Source of the DNA: Brachionus manjavacas
Taxonomy: Eukaryota; Rotifera; Eurotatoria; Ploima; Brachionidae
NCBI GenBank assembly: GCA_019054805.1
Contig: JAHQIY010000002.1
Coordinates: 4,650,001-4,714,000, forward strand
Direction of reading: 5' to 3'
Length of the DNA: 64,000 bases
Shown: piece after piece, positions 45,304-58,139 of the stretch
Layout: the number at the start of each line of letters is the position of its first letter
Position numbering within the stretch: position 1 is the first letter of the stretch
Translations under genes and position numbers: made by a program
Notes under the pieces: generated by a model
Databases searched by the model: none
The model's input: only the letters and a program-made list of their open reading frames with translations
What the model was told of the DNA's origin: nothing

Positions 45304-47530
45304 ATAAAAGTATAAGAAAAGCAATTAAAAGAGAAAAGATTTACTAAAATTTATACATGATTTGTACTAAAGATTTCAAGTATCTATCGATTCTTGTAAG
45401 AAAGAAGATTTGGTTTTAACACAAAGAAATTGGATATTCGATAAATCTTGATTAAAAACCAGCTTTTTTTTTGATCAAAAGTATCTATTGATAATTTTGA
45501 ATTAAATTTTAATTCAATTAAGCTTAAGTCATAAAATATTTCTAATAAGATAAACAAATTTTTAAAGCCTATTACTGTAGCTTTAATAATAGTATAAAAT
45601 CATAAGATTAATGGAATTATTTTTAAAGAAATTGGTATTTAATATTTTAATAGGGACTAAAATTCCTTTTTCCGTCCACCTAGTGTAATAAAACGAAGCA
45701 TTATATTTTTTAAAAGTTTAAATCATTTTAGTATATTGAATGATAAATGGAATAGGTATGGCATTTTAAAGTTTTTTTTTCAAAATATCTTTTTTTTATT
45801 TTTTTTTCCATAATTTATCTATTTATTTACAGAATAACTTGGAAGTTTTTTTATTAAAGAATAGAGAGGAAATTTTTTAAATCCCTTTAGGTCTTGAATT
45901 TGATTAATTTACATTGTTTTAAAAAAATTTTATTTCTTCTTTATATTTACAACTACAATTAATTGAATGCATTTGACTCATTGGAGTGATGGCATTAATC
46001 TTTGGGGTGAATTGAAATTTATAAACTTAATATAATATTATTTTGGTGTGACAATCTTGCGTTTTTTTGACTCGGTTGGATATTGTTTTAATTTATAGAA
46101 TTTAGGATACAAAATAATTAAAATAATTCAAATGATTATCATTTGTTTATTTGTTTATAAGTACCGAGCCAAAGTTAATTCAGATTAAAAAAAAAGAAAT
46201 ATCGAAATCAAAATAAAGTTAAATAAAATAAAAAATAATCCAAAGTAACAAATAAACCAAAAAAATGAATTTATTCTTTTCAAATAAATAGTAAACAGTT
46301 AATTACTCTAAAATCAATTAAAATTCAATTTTAAGATTTTTTTTTAATTTTCAAATCTTTAAATCTCAATTTTTATTTAAGATTGAATTTTAATTTTTTT
46401 TAATAACAGGTCCAGAGGTCAGTCCAAATAAAGATTACTAAAAAAATAAAAAATCTAGACACAAAATAAGGAAATTTAATTTTTTTACAACTTTGGATAC
46501 AAAAAAAAACGTAACACTTTTCTTAATTTTTAATTTAAATTTTATTCAATACTACTCCATTAATAGAAAATTATATTTTTTTTGTTTAATTTTTTTGTCT
46601 ATTCAGCTCATCTACGGGTTTCCTCTGAAAACAAAAAAATAAAACTAACAAAGATAGACTGTTGAGAGCAATAGGAAATTTTTAGTCAAGACCACCACAA
46701 ACTGTTTAAATAAACAATTGAAAAGCAAACAATATAAACTATCATTATATTCAATTAAACACATTAGTACGAAGCTTTTCATTTTGGCTACAAGTTCGAA
46801 CAAAAAAAAATGGTTTGTATCAATATTTCGATAGCAGATTTGTAAAAAAAAAAAAGAAGCCTTTGGCCAAATAATAAACTACTATTTTCTGGTTATTTTT
46901 AATTCATTTTTAATTAATAATCGAGCTCTAAATGCTGTTGAATGTTAGCCTTTCGTTTGAGAGAAAGCACAATCGATCTAATATCGATATTCAATTAGTT
47001 TTGTCACAATTGAATTTAAATAGTTTTTTTATAGCTAGGACAATAAAATTTTATTAGCAATAATAATCGTAAAACTTCGGTCTGAGAACCATTTCATTTT
47101 GCCTAATCTATATTTGAATGAAACGCGCTAAAGAACAAATTTAGAGCCCTTTAATCATAATTAAATCTCAATAAATTGTTCGGACTAGCAATAAAAAGTC
47201 GGCTAGTCTTATTTTAACTTTTTATTTTAAAATAGATAAAATATTAATTTATAGTTAGCTTTTTTTTTCGGACAGTGAACACGATAACGTGTAAAAATAC
47301 ATTATCATTAGAATGATTAGAGCCGAGCACATCAACAATTAGTATATTCTATTATCTTTTAGATATCATCTATCGGTGCTATTTGTCTAAAGTCGGAATC
47401 AAACTATTCATATCATATCTCGACAGACTTATCTTTGGCTTTATCGATTTTTGTTCCTTTTGAGCTCTCTAGCTTCTGATAGGTAACGTGGCTTATTTTA
47501 GACTTTTAAATAAATAAATATGCTCAAGTA
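45304..47530. other. Intergenic stretch
   Basis: Low-complexity, with a minus-strand tail copy at 46141-46186. Between about 46700 and 47500 composition is less biased, with ATCGAT/ATCGATA and GATA-type words; possibly regulatory. No coding sequence. Confidence 0.3.
46141..46186 (-). repeat. LINE 3' tail (minus strand)
   Basis: Minus strand CTGAATTAACTTTGGCTCGG followed by TACTTATAAACAAATAAACA. Confidence 0.4.
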
Positions 47531-47705
47531 GAATTAAATAGAGGGAAAATTTATAAATATTTATGCTTAATATGTAAAATAGTCGTTTGACGGTTTTAAA
47601 AGCCGTCAAACTATTGTTTGAAAAAAGTGTCACGCTGATGATTAATAAACTTAAGTGTGAGTGTTTATTTGTTTAGACTGAACAGAACTTGAGGAAATTA
47701 AATTT
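47531..47705 (+). repeat. Structured repeat, copy 1
   Basis: GTTTGACGG-TTTTAAAAG-CCGTCAAAC hairpin (47585-47611), followed by GTTTGAAAAAAGTGTCACG, GATGATTAATAAACTTAAGT and CTTGAGGAAATTAAATT. The same order is found in copy 2. Confidence 0.7.
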
Positions 47706-49448
47706 ATTTTTTTTTAAATAGTTTAGGAAAATTTGCAACTCCTCATAATGATTTTTAGGAAGTTATAATTAAAAAATTTTCACTGACAGAACCATTGTCT
47801 CCAAGGCTGTGGTCTAAATTACCTCTTAGTCTTGTTTTATTAATTCAATTGACATCAAACTAGTTTAAATAAAAATTCAATTTCTTTTTAATTTTATTTT
47901 TATCAATAATTTTCTACTAAATTGGATAGGATTTTTTTTTCGTTTAAATACTTTTATTTAATTAAAAGTTTACTAATAAGAGGGCTTTGGATGTTCGAAA
48001 CTGCTTTCCAAAATCTTTATTTTAAATATATATTAATAATAAAATATTATAAAATTTTATTTTTTTAAAAAATAGTGATAAGTTGATTAAAATTGAAGCA
48101 CTAAGATATTTAATTAATGCTAACCAAGGATAACCAGAAAAATGAAAGTGATTTTTTTATTAAATAATTTTGGGTTTTATCAAGCCCTCCTGTTTCGATA
48201 CAATGTAAAAAGTAGTATTAAAATTTAGTAGAAAATTATTTATGATAAAAATAAAATTAAAACAAATTTAAATTTTTATTCAAATAAGTTTGATATGTCT
48301 TGTCCAAAAATCAGTTTTAAATAGCTCACAATTTTCCTTTTATTTTCCAAAATCAGTGACAATTTTATTAAAGTTAAAGCGCTAAGATACTAAATTAATG
48401 ATAACTAAAGAAAACAAATGTCAGAATGACCAAAATGAACCATAAATTTACACATTAAAAGTTTTATTTAAATTGAGTTTTAAATATTTTTAAAATTTAA
48501 TAAAAAAAAATTCTAATAATTTACAAATTTATATTGAATTAACTGGTTATAAGTGAATTTAAATTGGGATAAAGTCAAATGGGATTTTTTATTGAGCCGC
48601 TTGTGTACCTTTTTTGTGTACCTGTTCAAATTTTAAATGGGTTATTTGCCTTGAAAGTGACAGATTGGTTTCGTGAATTTTTTTGCATCATATCCAAAAA
48701 TTTCTAATTTTTATTTGGCTAAGAAAAATTGAAATGAAGCGGCTTGGATCATTTTGTTTCATTTTTTAAAGTAAAAAATTTTAGTATTTAGACTCCTCTT
48801 TTGATTCATGTTGTTACAAAGTAAAATTCTACTCCTATTTTATTTTATTAAAAATAATTTTAGACAAAAAATCAGAAAATTAACAAACAGTTATTTTCTC
48901 AACTCTTTGAGGATGGTTTCGATACTTGTCCTGGCTGAAAAATGTTGGATAATTTTCATAACATTACTTTTCACCTTTTGGATTTCTCTCTTTATCTCAT
49001 GGGCACTCTATTGAAGTAATACATATATGTATAAATGAGCAATCGAATAGCGATTGTAACTGAATTGATTTTAAGACAAGTGAATGAATTTAAATTTAAA
49101 TTTATTTTATTTTCCTTTCTGACTAAAGCTCATGTGGCCGCCACAGCAACTACTCGGAATGGCAATTTTAATTTTTACTTAAAAACTGATGGTTTTGTGA
49201 AATTCTGCACAATGATAAAAAGAACAGAAAAAAATGTATAAAAGTTGAATGACTTTTTTCTAGAGGTCTAAACTTAGTTCTGTAAATGCAAAATAGTGCA
49301 ACATCCAAAGTTACATCAAATATCTGCTCATCACTAGTAGACTTTTACTGTTGATATGATTTTAAAAAACTTTATAAAATAATGTAGAGACTTTGGCTTA
49401 AAAACAAGCCTGGACCGTGGTAGAATTGTATTATTATTATTTTTTTTA
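47706..49448. other. Intergenic A+T-rich stretch
   Basis: No gene supported. The open frames 48808-49014 (hydrophobic) and 49035-49241 lack recognisable features. Confidence 0.3.
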
Positions 49449-49491
49449 TGTGTTTCCTTACCGAGCTAGAGTTGCAGAAAGAATAAAATAT
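49449..49491 (-). repeat. LINE 3' tail (minus strand)
   Basis: Minus strand CTGCAACTCTAGCTCGGTAA followed by GGAAACACATAAAAA. Confidence 0.4.
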
Positions 49492-49590
49492 AAAATATAA
49501 ATAAAGATGTAAAAAAACAATCAAATAAGTAAAATAAGTTAAAATAAAATGAAAAGAAAATTAAAAGAACAAATATTTAAATCGTTGTTG

Positions 49591-49765
49591 AATTGAATAG
49601 ACGGAAAATTCTATATTTAATAGTCATTTGACGGCTATTAAAACCGTCAAATGACTTTTGTTTGAAAAAGTGTGACAATGATGATTAATATATTAAAGTG
49701 TGAGAGTGTGTTTATTAGACGGAACAGAATCGATAGCCTCGGACTTGAGGAAATTAAATTAAATT
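49591..49765 (+). repeat. Structured repeat, copy 2
   Basis: AGTCATTTGACGG-CTATTAAAA-CCGTCAAATGACT hairpin (49622-49656), followed by TTTGAAAAAGTGTGACAATG, ATGATTAATATATTAAAGTG and CTTGAGGAAATTAAATT. It carries a 16-bp insertion relative to copy 1. Confidence 0.7.
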
Positions 49766-51570
49766 TTATCAAAATCATGAAATCAAATATCCGTCATTAT
49801 AACAAATAGCAATAAATATTTTATTTTGCCTGTATTTTTGTTTAAATAGTTATAAATCAATCAATCAATAAATTTTGAAATTGATTGAGATAAAATATTG
49901 CTCTGGAGGAAATTTTCATATTCTTCTTTTTTATTTTTTTTATTTTTAGTATGCAAATTTACACACATTTTGTCTATGAGATGATTTGTCATATTTATTA
50001 AATTTAGTTTAGTTTTGGGGTCTAGTTCGATAGTCAAAGCCAATTAATAGCATTTATGTTTTTGATCGTAGCCACATTGAGTTGAGAGCTTTCTAAAGAC
50101 AAATATTTATCCTCGAGTTATTGTTGAAAAATTTAACTCAATTAGAAAATTTCTTAATAAGAATTGTCAAATTTTTCTTGCCCAATTTGTCTCGATTCAA
50201 GTAGTTTTAGCTTCGAGTCACACCATTAATTAAGCTAACAGGTGCTTAGCACATGAGAATCGAAAATTAATTATAAGAAAAAATGTTCGAAATTGTTTCT
50301 GGGTAAACGAAAACTCGGGTTTTTTATTTAACTCGAAACTTTTAAGTTAAATAAAATATATTTTTTTTAGTTAATTTATTTTTGTTGTTGTTGAAATTCG
50401 CTGAAAAGATCACAAACTAAAATAAATAAATTTTATTTACATTAATTTCTCTTTTAGTTTCTATAAATTCTAAAGGTTCTATTCACTTGACACTTTCTAA
50501 TTCAATTAAAAATTGTGTCTTGTTTTCTTCTTCTTAAATTTAATAAAAACAGCGTTATTTTAGTAATTAAATAAAATTAATTTTTTATTAAATCACGTGA
50601 ACTAAAGAAGACAACACAAAAGGAAAAATAAATAAATAATTTTCTTTTTATACTTAGACTTATTTTTATTTTTCTTTCTTTTTATGTATTTTTTATTTTT
50701 TTAAATTTTTTTTTTTATATTTTTTTATCTGAACAAATAAATACAGATTTACAAATAAATAAACCATTTCATTTCGAACTGGTTATTTTGTTTTCATATT
50801 GTCTTTTTCATCATCTTTGAGACATTTTTTTTAAACAGTAATAAAAATACGAACAGCTTAAAAGCAGAAAAAATGAATAACAATTATCTTAATTAAAAAA
50901 AGACTAACATTTAAAATTATTCAATTTCAAAGTAACTTTTTTTGTTGCCTCTAAATTTCAGCATACCTTTTTGAACTTTCTTGTTATTTTATTTTATAAA
51001 ATTTTTGTTTAATTATTCTTTTTTTGAATTTTTTTATTTTTTATATATTTTTATATTTTTAATCTGTAAGATCCTTAGCTACATTTTAAAATATTAAAAA
51101 ATGAATAAATAAATAATCAGTTGAGTAAAGAATTAAATTTTACCTTAATTTGTCAAAAAAAAATTAAATTAGAATAAACAAAATAATGAAAAATTAAATT
51201 AAAATTAATTATTTTTTTAATCAAAAGTCCATATCGATGAAATACATTCTAGATTAAATATAACAATATTAAAAAATCCTCCATTTTAGTCCTCATCTTA
51301 GGGTTTTGTGATTAAAAATTGGAAAAATAAAGAAATTTAAAATATAGTGTTTTTTTTTGATAATCAAAAAAACTTTTTTGTAATTGATAGTATAAATTTG
51401 TAGTTTTTTTTAAATTAGATTTTATCTTACAAATAAAAAAAAAAATTTGAATTAATTTCAAATATGGTGAAAGGCAATTCCATTTAAATCAATCAAAAAT
51501 AATTTTTTTTATTATAGTAAAAATGTCAAATTATTAATAATATTTAAAAATTACTTTACTAATTTTGTTT
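49766..51570. other. Intergenic A+T-rich stretch
   Basis: Low-complexity; several AAATAAATA tails (about 50625, 50750, 51105) suggest old retroelement ends. No gene supported. Confidence 0.35.
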
Positions 51571-51830
51571 GTAATCGGCTAGATGAGATTTTTATCTACA
51601 ATACTAGAAAGCCCCATATTTTCACATTTTAAACTATTCACAAGATAATCTTTCAGTATCAAATAATCTTTTTCAAGCTAGTGCAAATATTAAATTTTGT
51701 CGCTAGAATTTTTGGATATAAAAATTTAACGACTATAGAAATGATTATAGATCTATTTTTTAGATTCAAGGTTAATCAACAGACTAGAGTCCATGTCCCA
51801 AGAGACAAATTAACGCTTCATTTATTAAAA
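51571..51830 (+). repeat. Interspersed repeat family R, copy 2
   Basis: Begins GTAATCGGCT as in copy 3 and contains CAAGGTTAATCAACAGACTA and CGCTTCATTTATT. Its middle part (51636-51771) is duplicated at 51989-52133. Confidence 0.6.
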
Positions 51831-51988
51831 TAATAGATAATATATAAAAGTTAAAATATTAAACATCAATAAAAAAATATGATTATTTTTTTAAATTAAA
51901 TAGTTATTTCAAAAAATTTAACAGCAATTTTTTCAAGTTAAATAATTCAATATTTTCAAATTTACAAGCTTATTCACAAGCTAAAAAT

Positions 51989-52133
51989 ATTCACAAGCTT
52001 ATCTTTCAGTATCAAATAATTTTTGTCAAGCTACTGCAAGTATTAAATTTTGTCGCTCGAATTTTTTAAGACACATTCAAAGTTTATTGATTATAGAAAA
52101 GATAATAGATCTATTTATTTTTTTAGACAATAA
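51989..52133 (+). repeat. Direct duplication of part of repeat R copy 2
   Basis: Shares with 51636-51771 the words CTTTCAGTATCAAATAAT, AATATTAAATTTTGTCGCT-like and AATAGATCTATT, in the same order, about 350 bp downstream. Confidence 0.65.
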
Positions 52134-53037
52134 GGGTTCTACAAAATCCTTCGTTTATAAATACTTTTTATGGAGACTATAATTTTAATAATTTTCAAGA
52201 TTCAATTCAAGTCTTAATGAACTTTCAAATTCTATTTAAAAAAAAATTTTTCGTTTATCTTTCACATCATCAACTACAAAGTAAAAAAGCTCTAATTTTC
52301 AACACATTTTATTTTCTCAATCATTACACAGAGATTAAATAAACAAGACTATTAAAAATATTTTCTATTTTAACTTTATCAAAAATAAAACAATCAAGTT
52401 CAAAGTTTATTTTTACAATGTCTAATTGAAATTTTGTTATTCTAATCTTTGAGGTGTAAACATTGATTTAAAGGGGTCAACTAATCAGTTGGTATTTTTT
52501 TTCCTAAATTAATCTAATTGATAAGATCGAACAAAAGATAAAATTTTGCATGGATATTTATTGTATTTAAATTAAGCGTAAAATTTCCTAGATTAAATAG
52601 AAGTGATTATTTTTTGTAGCTTGGTTGATTTGGATTATGTACACTGTTTCGAATTTCCTTTTGGTCTTTAAGCTGTCCATGTTTGAACCAAAACAAACGA
52701 CTAATTCAAAAAAGCTTATCGACAAAATCCTGAACAATCAACATTAATAGTAAATATTTCGGCTTCTTTAGTTTTTATTTTCATTTCACAAAAATATTTA
52801 CTTAACTCTATTGGAATTACATGTCTTCATTAAAATTCCGATATATCGGATTCAACTGTTTTAATAATAAAAATAAGAAAGCAAAAAAACAAAACACTGA
52901 TTCTTAGCTCTCAGCTGGCTCTAATGAGCAATCATGCTGTTTTAATCTAACGGTTTAAAAATTTAAAAGTTAATTTATAATTTTTTAGATAAAAAAAAAA
53001 TAAAAAAATTTCCAATGAATCGAATGATCAATCAATA
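52134..53037. other. Upstream flank of the FkbM gene
   Basis: A+T-rich; less biased from about 52600, where promoter and 5' UTR sequence is expected. No other gene. Confidence 0.3.
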
Positions 53038-54009
53038 ATGATCAATAATCGAACTATACTTGTCTATTTTATGGCAATAACTTATCTATGCACTCATTTT
53101 TTTGTCACCTTAACATCACTTGATTTCCAAGCCAATTCAAAACAGCTTCGCGGAAAAAATTTACCAAATTTCAGATCAAAAAGGCTGCTCAATTTTAATA
53201 CCGAAGAAAATCTGCTAAACAAGCTCAAAAGAAGCAGTCGGATTCGACTAGATATCCGGCCATACCAAAGTATCCAGATTGACAAGCCATTACCTAACAA
53301 AAAATACAATTTAAAATCCAACTCGAATTTTTACTCTCAAATTTTACAAGACAAAATTCTAGTCACCCTTCTCAATTCGAGTACCCTAAATTCAATCAAT
53401 GCATCCCACAATGGACTTTTCGTCGAGGCTGGCGCATACGACGGTGAAACACACTCAAATACTCTCTACCTGGAAAAGAATCTAAACTGGACTGGTCTTC
53501 TAATTGAACCATCTGTGGAAAATTACAAAACTTTGCTGGCAATAAACAGAAGATCGTATTCTGTAAATAGTTGTTTGAGTTCGACCAATGAGACGGACAT
53601 TAATAGTTTTATTGAGGCCGGTCCCTTCGGCACTACTGTTGAAAAAGGCTCAGCTACCTCTTACCAAGTCAGATGCTTTCCTTTGGCTAAAATTTTGGAC
53701 AAATTTTTACATTTGATTGGAAAAGAAAATAAAGTTGTTGATTACATGTCGATTGACATCGAAGGAAAAGAAAGATCTGTTATTGAAAATTTTGACTGGA
53801 ACAGGTTTACATTTAAGCTTTTGAATATTGAATACAATCAGGACAAGGAGTTGTACAAGTGGATAGTTGATTTTATGGCAAAAAATGGTTACAAAGAAAC
53901 AGTTTTTGATGATGTTTGGTACCAAGACGTCTATCTGGCCCATCAAAGTATATACGATAAATTAAATCTCAATAAGACTAAAGTTTCGAATTTTAAAAAT
54001 TTAAATTGA
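53038..54009 (+). CDS. FkbM-family methyltransferase, type II membrane protein
   Basis: Single exon, 323 residues, from ATG 53038; two upstream ATGs are out of frame. Residues 7-28 are a hydrophobic signal anchor (ILVYFMAITYLCTHFFVTL), so the catalytic part probably faces the secretory lumen. The methyltransferase domain of the FkbM/Star-like type covers about 98-300: FYSQILQDK (98-106), GLFVEAGAYDGETHSNT (126-142, the SAM-binding loop), LLIEPS (154-159), and DYMSIDIEGKE (235-245). Possible N-glycosylation sites include NSS and NAS at 113 and 121. The substrate is unknown; the family methylates small molecules or glycans in bacteria and is widespread but poorly characterised in invertebrates. 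AATAAA at 54036-54041. Confidence 0.92.
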   Translation: MINNRTILVYFMAITYLCTHFFVTLTSLDFQANSKQLRGKNLPNFRSKRLLNFNTEENLLNKLKRSSRIRLDIRPYQSIQIDKPLPNKKYNLKSNSNFYSQILQDKILVTLLNSSTLNSINASHNGLFVEAGAYDGETHSNTLYLEKNLNWTGLLIEPSVENYKTLLAINRRSYSVNSCLSSTNETDINSFIEAGPFGTTVEKGSATSYQVRCFPLAKILDKFLHLIGKENKVVDYMSIDIEGKERSVIENFDWNRFTFKLLNIEYNQDKELYKWIVDFMAKNGYKETVFDDVWYQDVYLAHQSIYDKLNLNKTKVSNFKNLN

Positions 54010-57000
54010 CCTGTAAATTTTCATGTTAAATGTAGAATAAATAAATTTTAAAATTTTGAGAAATAATCTTTTATTTTCTTACAAAAAAAGAATGAAGTCT
54101 TTAAAAAAAATTTTTTTTTTGATTACAGCAGACATTCCTTTTAATTCAGATGAAAATAGCCCAACAAAAATTTTTAAACAGACTAATTTAAAAGACTTAA
54201 TGAGAAAACCGGATTTTATTTAGATTTAAAACTTGTTTAAAATAATTTTAACAAAATCAACTTAATTAACAAAATTAGCTTGAGTTTACAGTTTTTTTCA
54301 AACATGAATTAATTTTTGTTATTTAATTTTTTGGTATTTCAAATTTATTTTTATTTTATTCTTGATAACAAAACAACTTTGTTTATTTTATCTTTAAATC
54401 AAATTGGAAAGCATAAAGCCGTTCGAGAGCGTCCTAGGGTATCCTTCAAAAATAATTAAAAACTTGCGGAAAAGTTTTACACAGAAGACTACAATGATAG
54501 CTTTTGCACTATACAAACAACTTAACATTAGGCTACTATTTATGCTTGATTTATATTGACCATTATTAAAACCACCCATATTCAGTCTCAGGTCAGGAAA
54601 ACTATTTTTCAGGATTTACTGAATTGCATTTTCTCCTTTGAAAAGTATTTTCCAGACTATAGATTATTCATTGAGTGCGTCAAGATCTTATCAAGAAAAC
54701 ACTATAAAACTAAAACACTTTCTTCAAGAAATCACACGTTATATCCTTTCATTCTGCTGAAAGTTGTTCTAAAACGACTTTTTTTTTCCATTTTTAAGGA
54801 AGTTTCCAATCCATACGAGGAAAATTTTGCCAAAATCAAGCGATGAAAGTTTAACTTGAAGAGACTAATGGCATACCTTGTTTTCGTTAACAAAATTTCC
54901 TGTTTCCAAGAAAATAGTGGCAACCTAAAAAAAATTAAAATTAAAATTAATTTAAAATTGAATGCTTTTAATAATAATATAAAATTTTTCTTCATCCAAT
55001 GTACTGTATCTGCAAAAAGTAAACAAGAAATTAAAAATCTAAAAAAAAAGTCATCTTATCACACTATTTCTCTCGAAAAAATTTTACAAGTTTTGTTTGT
55101 ATGTTCGTCAGTTTATTAATTGTGAAAAATGAGAAAATCAATTTTTAATTTGATATTTAGAAACAGATTTCAAAAATTGAATGAAAAATTGAGATGACTT
55201 TTTTTTCAAAATAAAGTTCAAAATTTTTCTCTAATTTATAGCTTTAAAAAATCATTCCAAATTTTGAGAAAAGTTAAATTCATGCATTTTTATGTTTTTA
55301 GATATTTAAATATATTTTCTAATATTCTTAGATTAATTGGATTGCACAATATTCAAATTCGATATTATGTTTATATTTTGTTACTTTTAAAATAGTTTAT
55401 CTTTTGAAAATTTTGAATATTTACCTTTGATTTATTTTATTTAACCATTAATTCTTTTTACACCGATATTTCTAAATAAAGCATACACTTATCTTAAATT
55501 TTGCTACTAAAAAAATATTACTATTAAAAAAATAAAAATAAAATTTACTATTTAACAAAATCTTCATTATTTTTTCGATTTAAAAAAAAATCAATCAAAA
55601 AATTTTATAATGATAGATTTGTAATCGATTATGCGAATGAACTCGAAAAAAATTCTCTGAAGACGCTACAGAAAATGAAAATTCAGTAAATTCACAAATT
55701 ACAGCTGGTTTGTATCATTTCTGGCCTTGGAGAAAAAAGTGAATCAGAATTCCGAAAAATTCAAAAACTCTAATATATAGGCCTAACAAAATCTTCTAAA
55801 AAAAAAGCAAAAGACAGTTAAATTAGAAAAAAAACTTTTTGACATGAAATTTTATTAAATTATGTGTCATTTTTAAGATTTCAGAAATTTTAAAACATGT
55901 TTCTTATTTCTTTATTATTTTTTGCATTCGATGATTAATTTTGAATAAGCAGAACTCGTTTAAGGGAATATTTTTGATTCTAGTTTTTTTAATGAGAATA
56001 ATAATTTCGAAAAATTAGCTTGCTTTCAGACGAGTTGGGCCAATTTTGATATTTCGATTTGTCTAAAAAAAGACTACTAATAAATAAACATGTTTATTTA
56101 TTAAAAAGTAAAAATATCTTGAAATTTTATCAAAAACATCATTGTTTATGACGTTTGTCATCAAAATTACATTTAAAGAAACTTGATTCTATTAAAGGAG
56201 GGTACTTACCGATGAAAAAAAAAATTCCCTATTCTATCCTATCCTAAAATTATTTTTATAAATTTGTATATAAGTTAAGAACATTTATTCAATAGTTTTA
56301 AAAAAAAAAAGCAACCATGAATCTTTAGAAAAAACAGTGTAACTTTCAATTAAATAAAGTTAGTACTTAAGTTTGCTTCAGTACAAATATAGATGCGAAA
56401 ATGAAGGCTTACTCAATTGGAAATTTGCTTTTTAATAAAGAATACTTGATTTACCAAAAAGACGATTTTTCAAATTTTATGACTAGTTTAGAACTTTGTC
56501 TGAGCCATTGATTTTTTGCTAAATTTTGTATTTTTAAATTTTTTTCGTTTTGTTGTCTGTCAATTAGACTTGATTTAAGTGAATTTATATCAGTTTAAAA
56601 AATTCTACGAAATTATCAAATTAATTTTTTTCGTCAAAAAAGTTATTGCTTTAATCTATGGATATTTTTTTCGGTTAAAATTAAAAGTAATGTGAGTGAA
56701 ATTTTTAAAAAGCTTTATTTAGCACTCCAAGATAATGAGACGAGACTTTTTTTTTCAAAACCTTAATTCATTTCCTTATAAACAAAATAATAAAATGCTC
56801 TACTTTGCAACACAATTGATAAAAAAAAATAAATAACAGAATCTGTGATGTCTAGTATGTTCTAAACTTTGAATAGACTGATGGACCAGTATCAAATAAA
56901 GAAAAAAAATTCTTTTGCTGGGACAACGCTTTAGCAAAATAATTCCTTTAGAAACACGAATTCTAAATAAGAAAATAAATAGAGAATTGAAAAAAACAAA

Positions 57001-57033
57001 TTCATCAAAATCCTAAAGTTGCCAAACATAAAC
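54010..57033. other. Intergenic stretch between FkbM gene and RACK1
   Basis: Several overlapping open frames on both strands at 54394-55119 have no recognisable motif and mutually exclude each other. The rest is low-complexity A+T-rich DNA. Confidence 0.35.
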
Positions 57034-57059
57034 TTTATTTAAAAATTTGTTTATTTTTC

Positions 57060-58139
57060 TTAGCGAGAACCTGTTGGCGAAACTTGGTACACTCTGATAA
57101 TGTTGTCAGTATAACCAGCGTATAGAGTTTGACCATCAGCAGACCAAGCCAACGACATACATTGTGGCACAAAGTGTTCCTTTGATTTGGTTACTTCTGG
57201 TTTCAGTTCGTCAACAATTACTTTATGTTCCAAATCCTTTATTAAAAATAAGAAATTGAAAAATTGAAAAAATAATCTTGAATGAAATAATACCCAGATT
57301 TTGATCGAGTTTCCGGTTGCAGCACATAACCAATATCTGTTTGGCGAGAAGCACAACGCATTAATGCTATCACCACTGTCCAAAGTGTACAAGTGTTTGT
57401 TGTCGTTCAAGTCCCAAAGCATAGCTTGACCATCTTTGCCGCCTGAGGCGCACAATGAACCATCTGGAGAAACGGTGACAGTGTTCAAATAGCCATTGTG
57501 GCCAAAATGGTTGGCCTTTAGTTTACAGTTTGCCAAATTCCATACTTTGACAGTTTTGTCCCAACCAGCTGAAACAATTATTGGATTAGCGACATTTGGC
57601 GAAAATCGTACACATGAGACCCAATCGGTGTGAGCGTCTTCGGTGATGGTATACTTGCATTGACCAAGTGTGTTCCAAAGTTTAATTGTTCTGTCTCTTG
57701 ATCCAGAAACGATTTGGCGATTGTCAGCAGAGAAAGCAACGCTAAGTACGTCTTTTTTGTGGTCGTTGAATTTTCGGGTTGTTTTTCCTTGAGTTAAATC
57801 CCACAATCTAAGAGTACCGTCCCATGAACCAGATAAGCAAAATTGACCATCGGATGAAATGACAGCATCTGATACAAAATGACTGTGACCTTTAAGGGCT
57901 TTGTATGGTACACCACAGGATGTTTCGTCTTTGTTCAATTTCCAAACGATCAAGCTTTTGTCTGAAAAGCAATTATTAAATAATTAAGAAAATAGTTTAT
58001 TAAAATAAAACAAAAAAAAGAAAAAACCTCTTGATGCAGAGAGGATCATGTTTGGGAAATTGTGGTTGGTAGCGATTTGGGTGACCCAACCATTGTGGCC
58101 CTCCAAAGTGCCTTTAAGTGTCAATTGCTCTTGAGACAT
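57060..58139 (-). CDS. RACK1: RACK1, receptor for activated C kinase 1
   Basis: Minus-strand exons 58139-58028, 57961-57294 and 57236-57060; 318 residues, against 317 in vertebrates. RACK1 is a seven-bladed WD40 propeller bound to the 40S subunit near the mRNA exit site and a scaffold for protein kinase C and other signalling proteins. Near-identical family blocks include [76 protein letters not shown] and [14 protein letters not shown]. The first junction splits the Asp codon after SASR; the second follows SIKIW. The second intron is 57 bp with no in-frame stop, so a genomic reading runs straight through it. Polyadenylation signal at 57034-57039 on the minus strand. Confidence 0.98.

Noticed and set aside
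47581-47660. Hammerhead ribozyme or box C/D snoRNA in the structured repeat (CTGATGA word)
   Set aside because: The second copy reads ATGATGA, no GAAA core or flanking stems are found, and the spacing to a CTGA box does not fit a snoRNA with a terminal stem.
48808-49241. Two short plus-strand frames, one hydrophobic
   Set aside because: Composition matches chance translation of A+T-rich DNA; no acceptor, family or neighbouring exon support.
54394-55119. Cluster of overlapping open frames on both strands
   Set aside because: No recognisable motif, mutually exclusive, rich in Lys/Phe/Ile.
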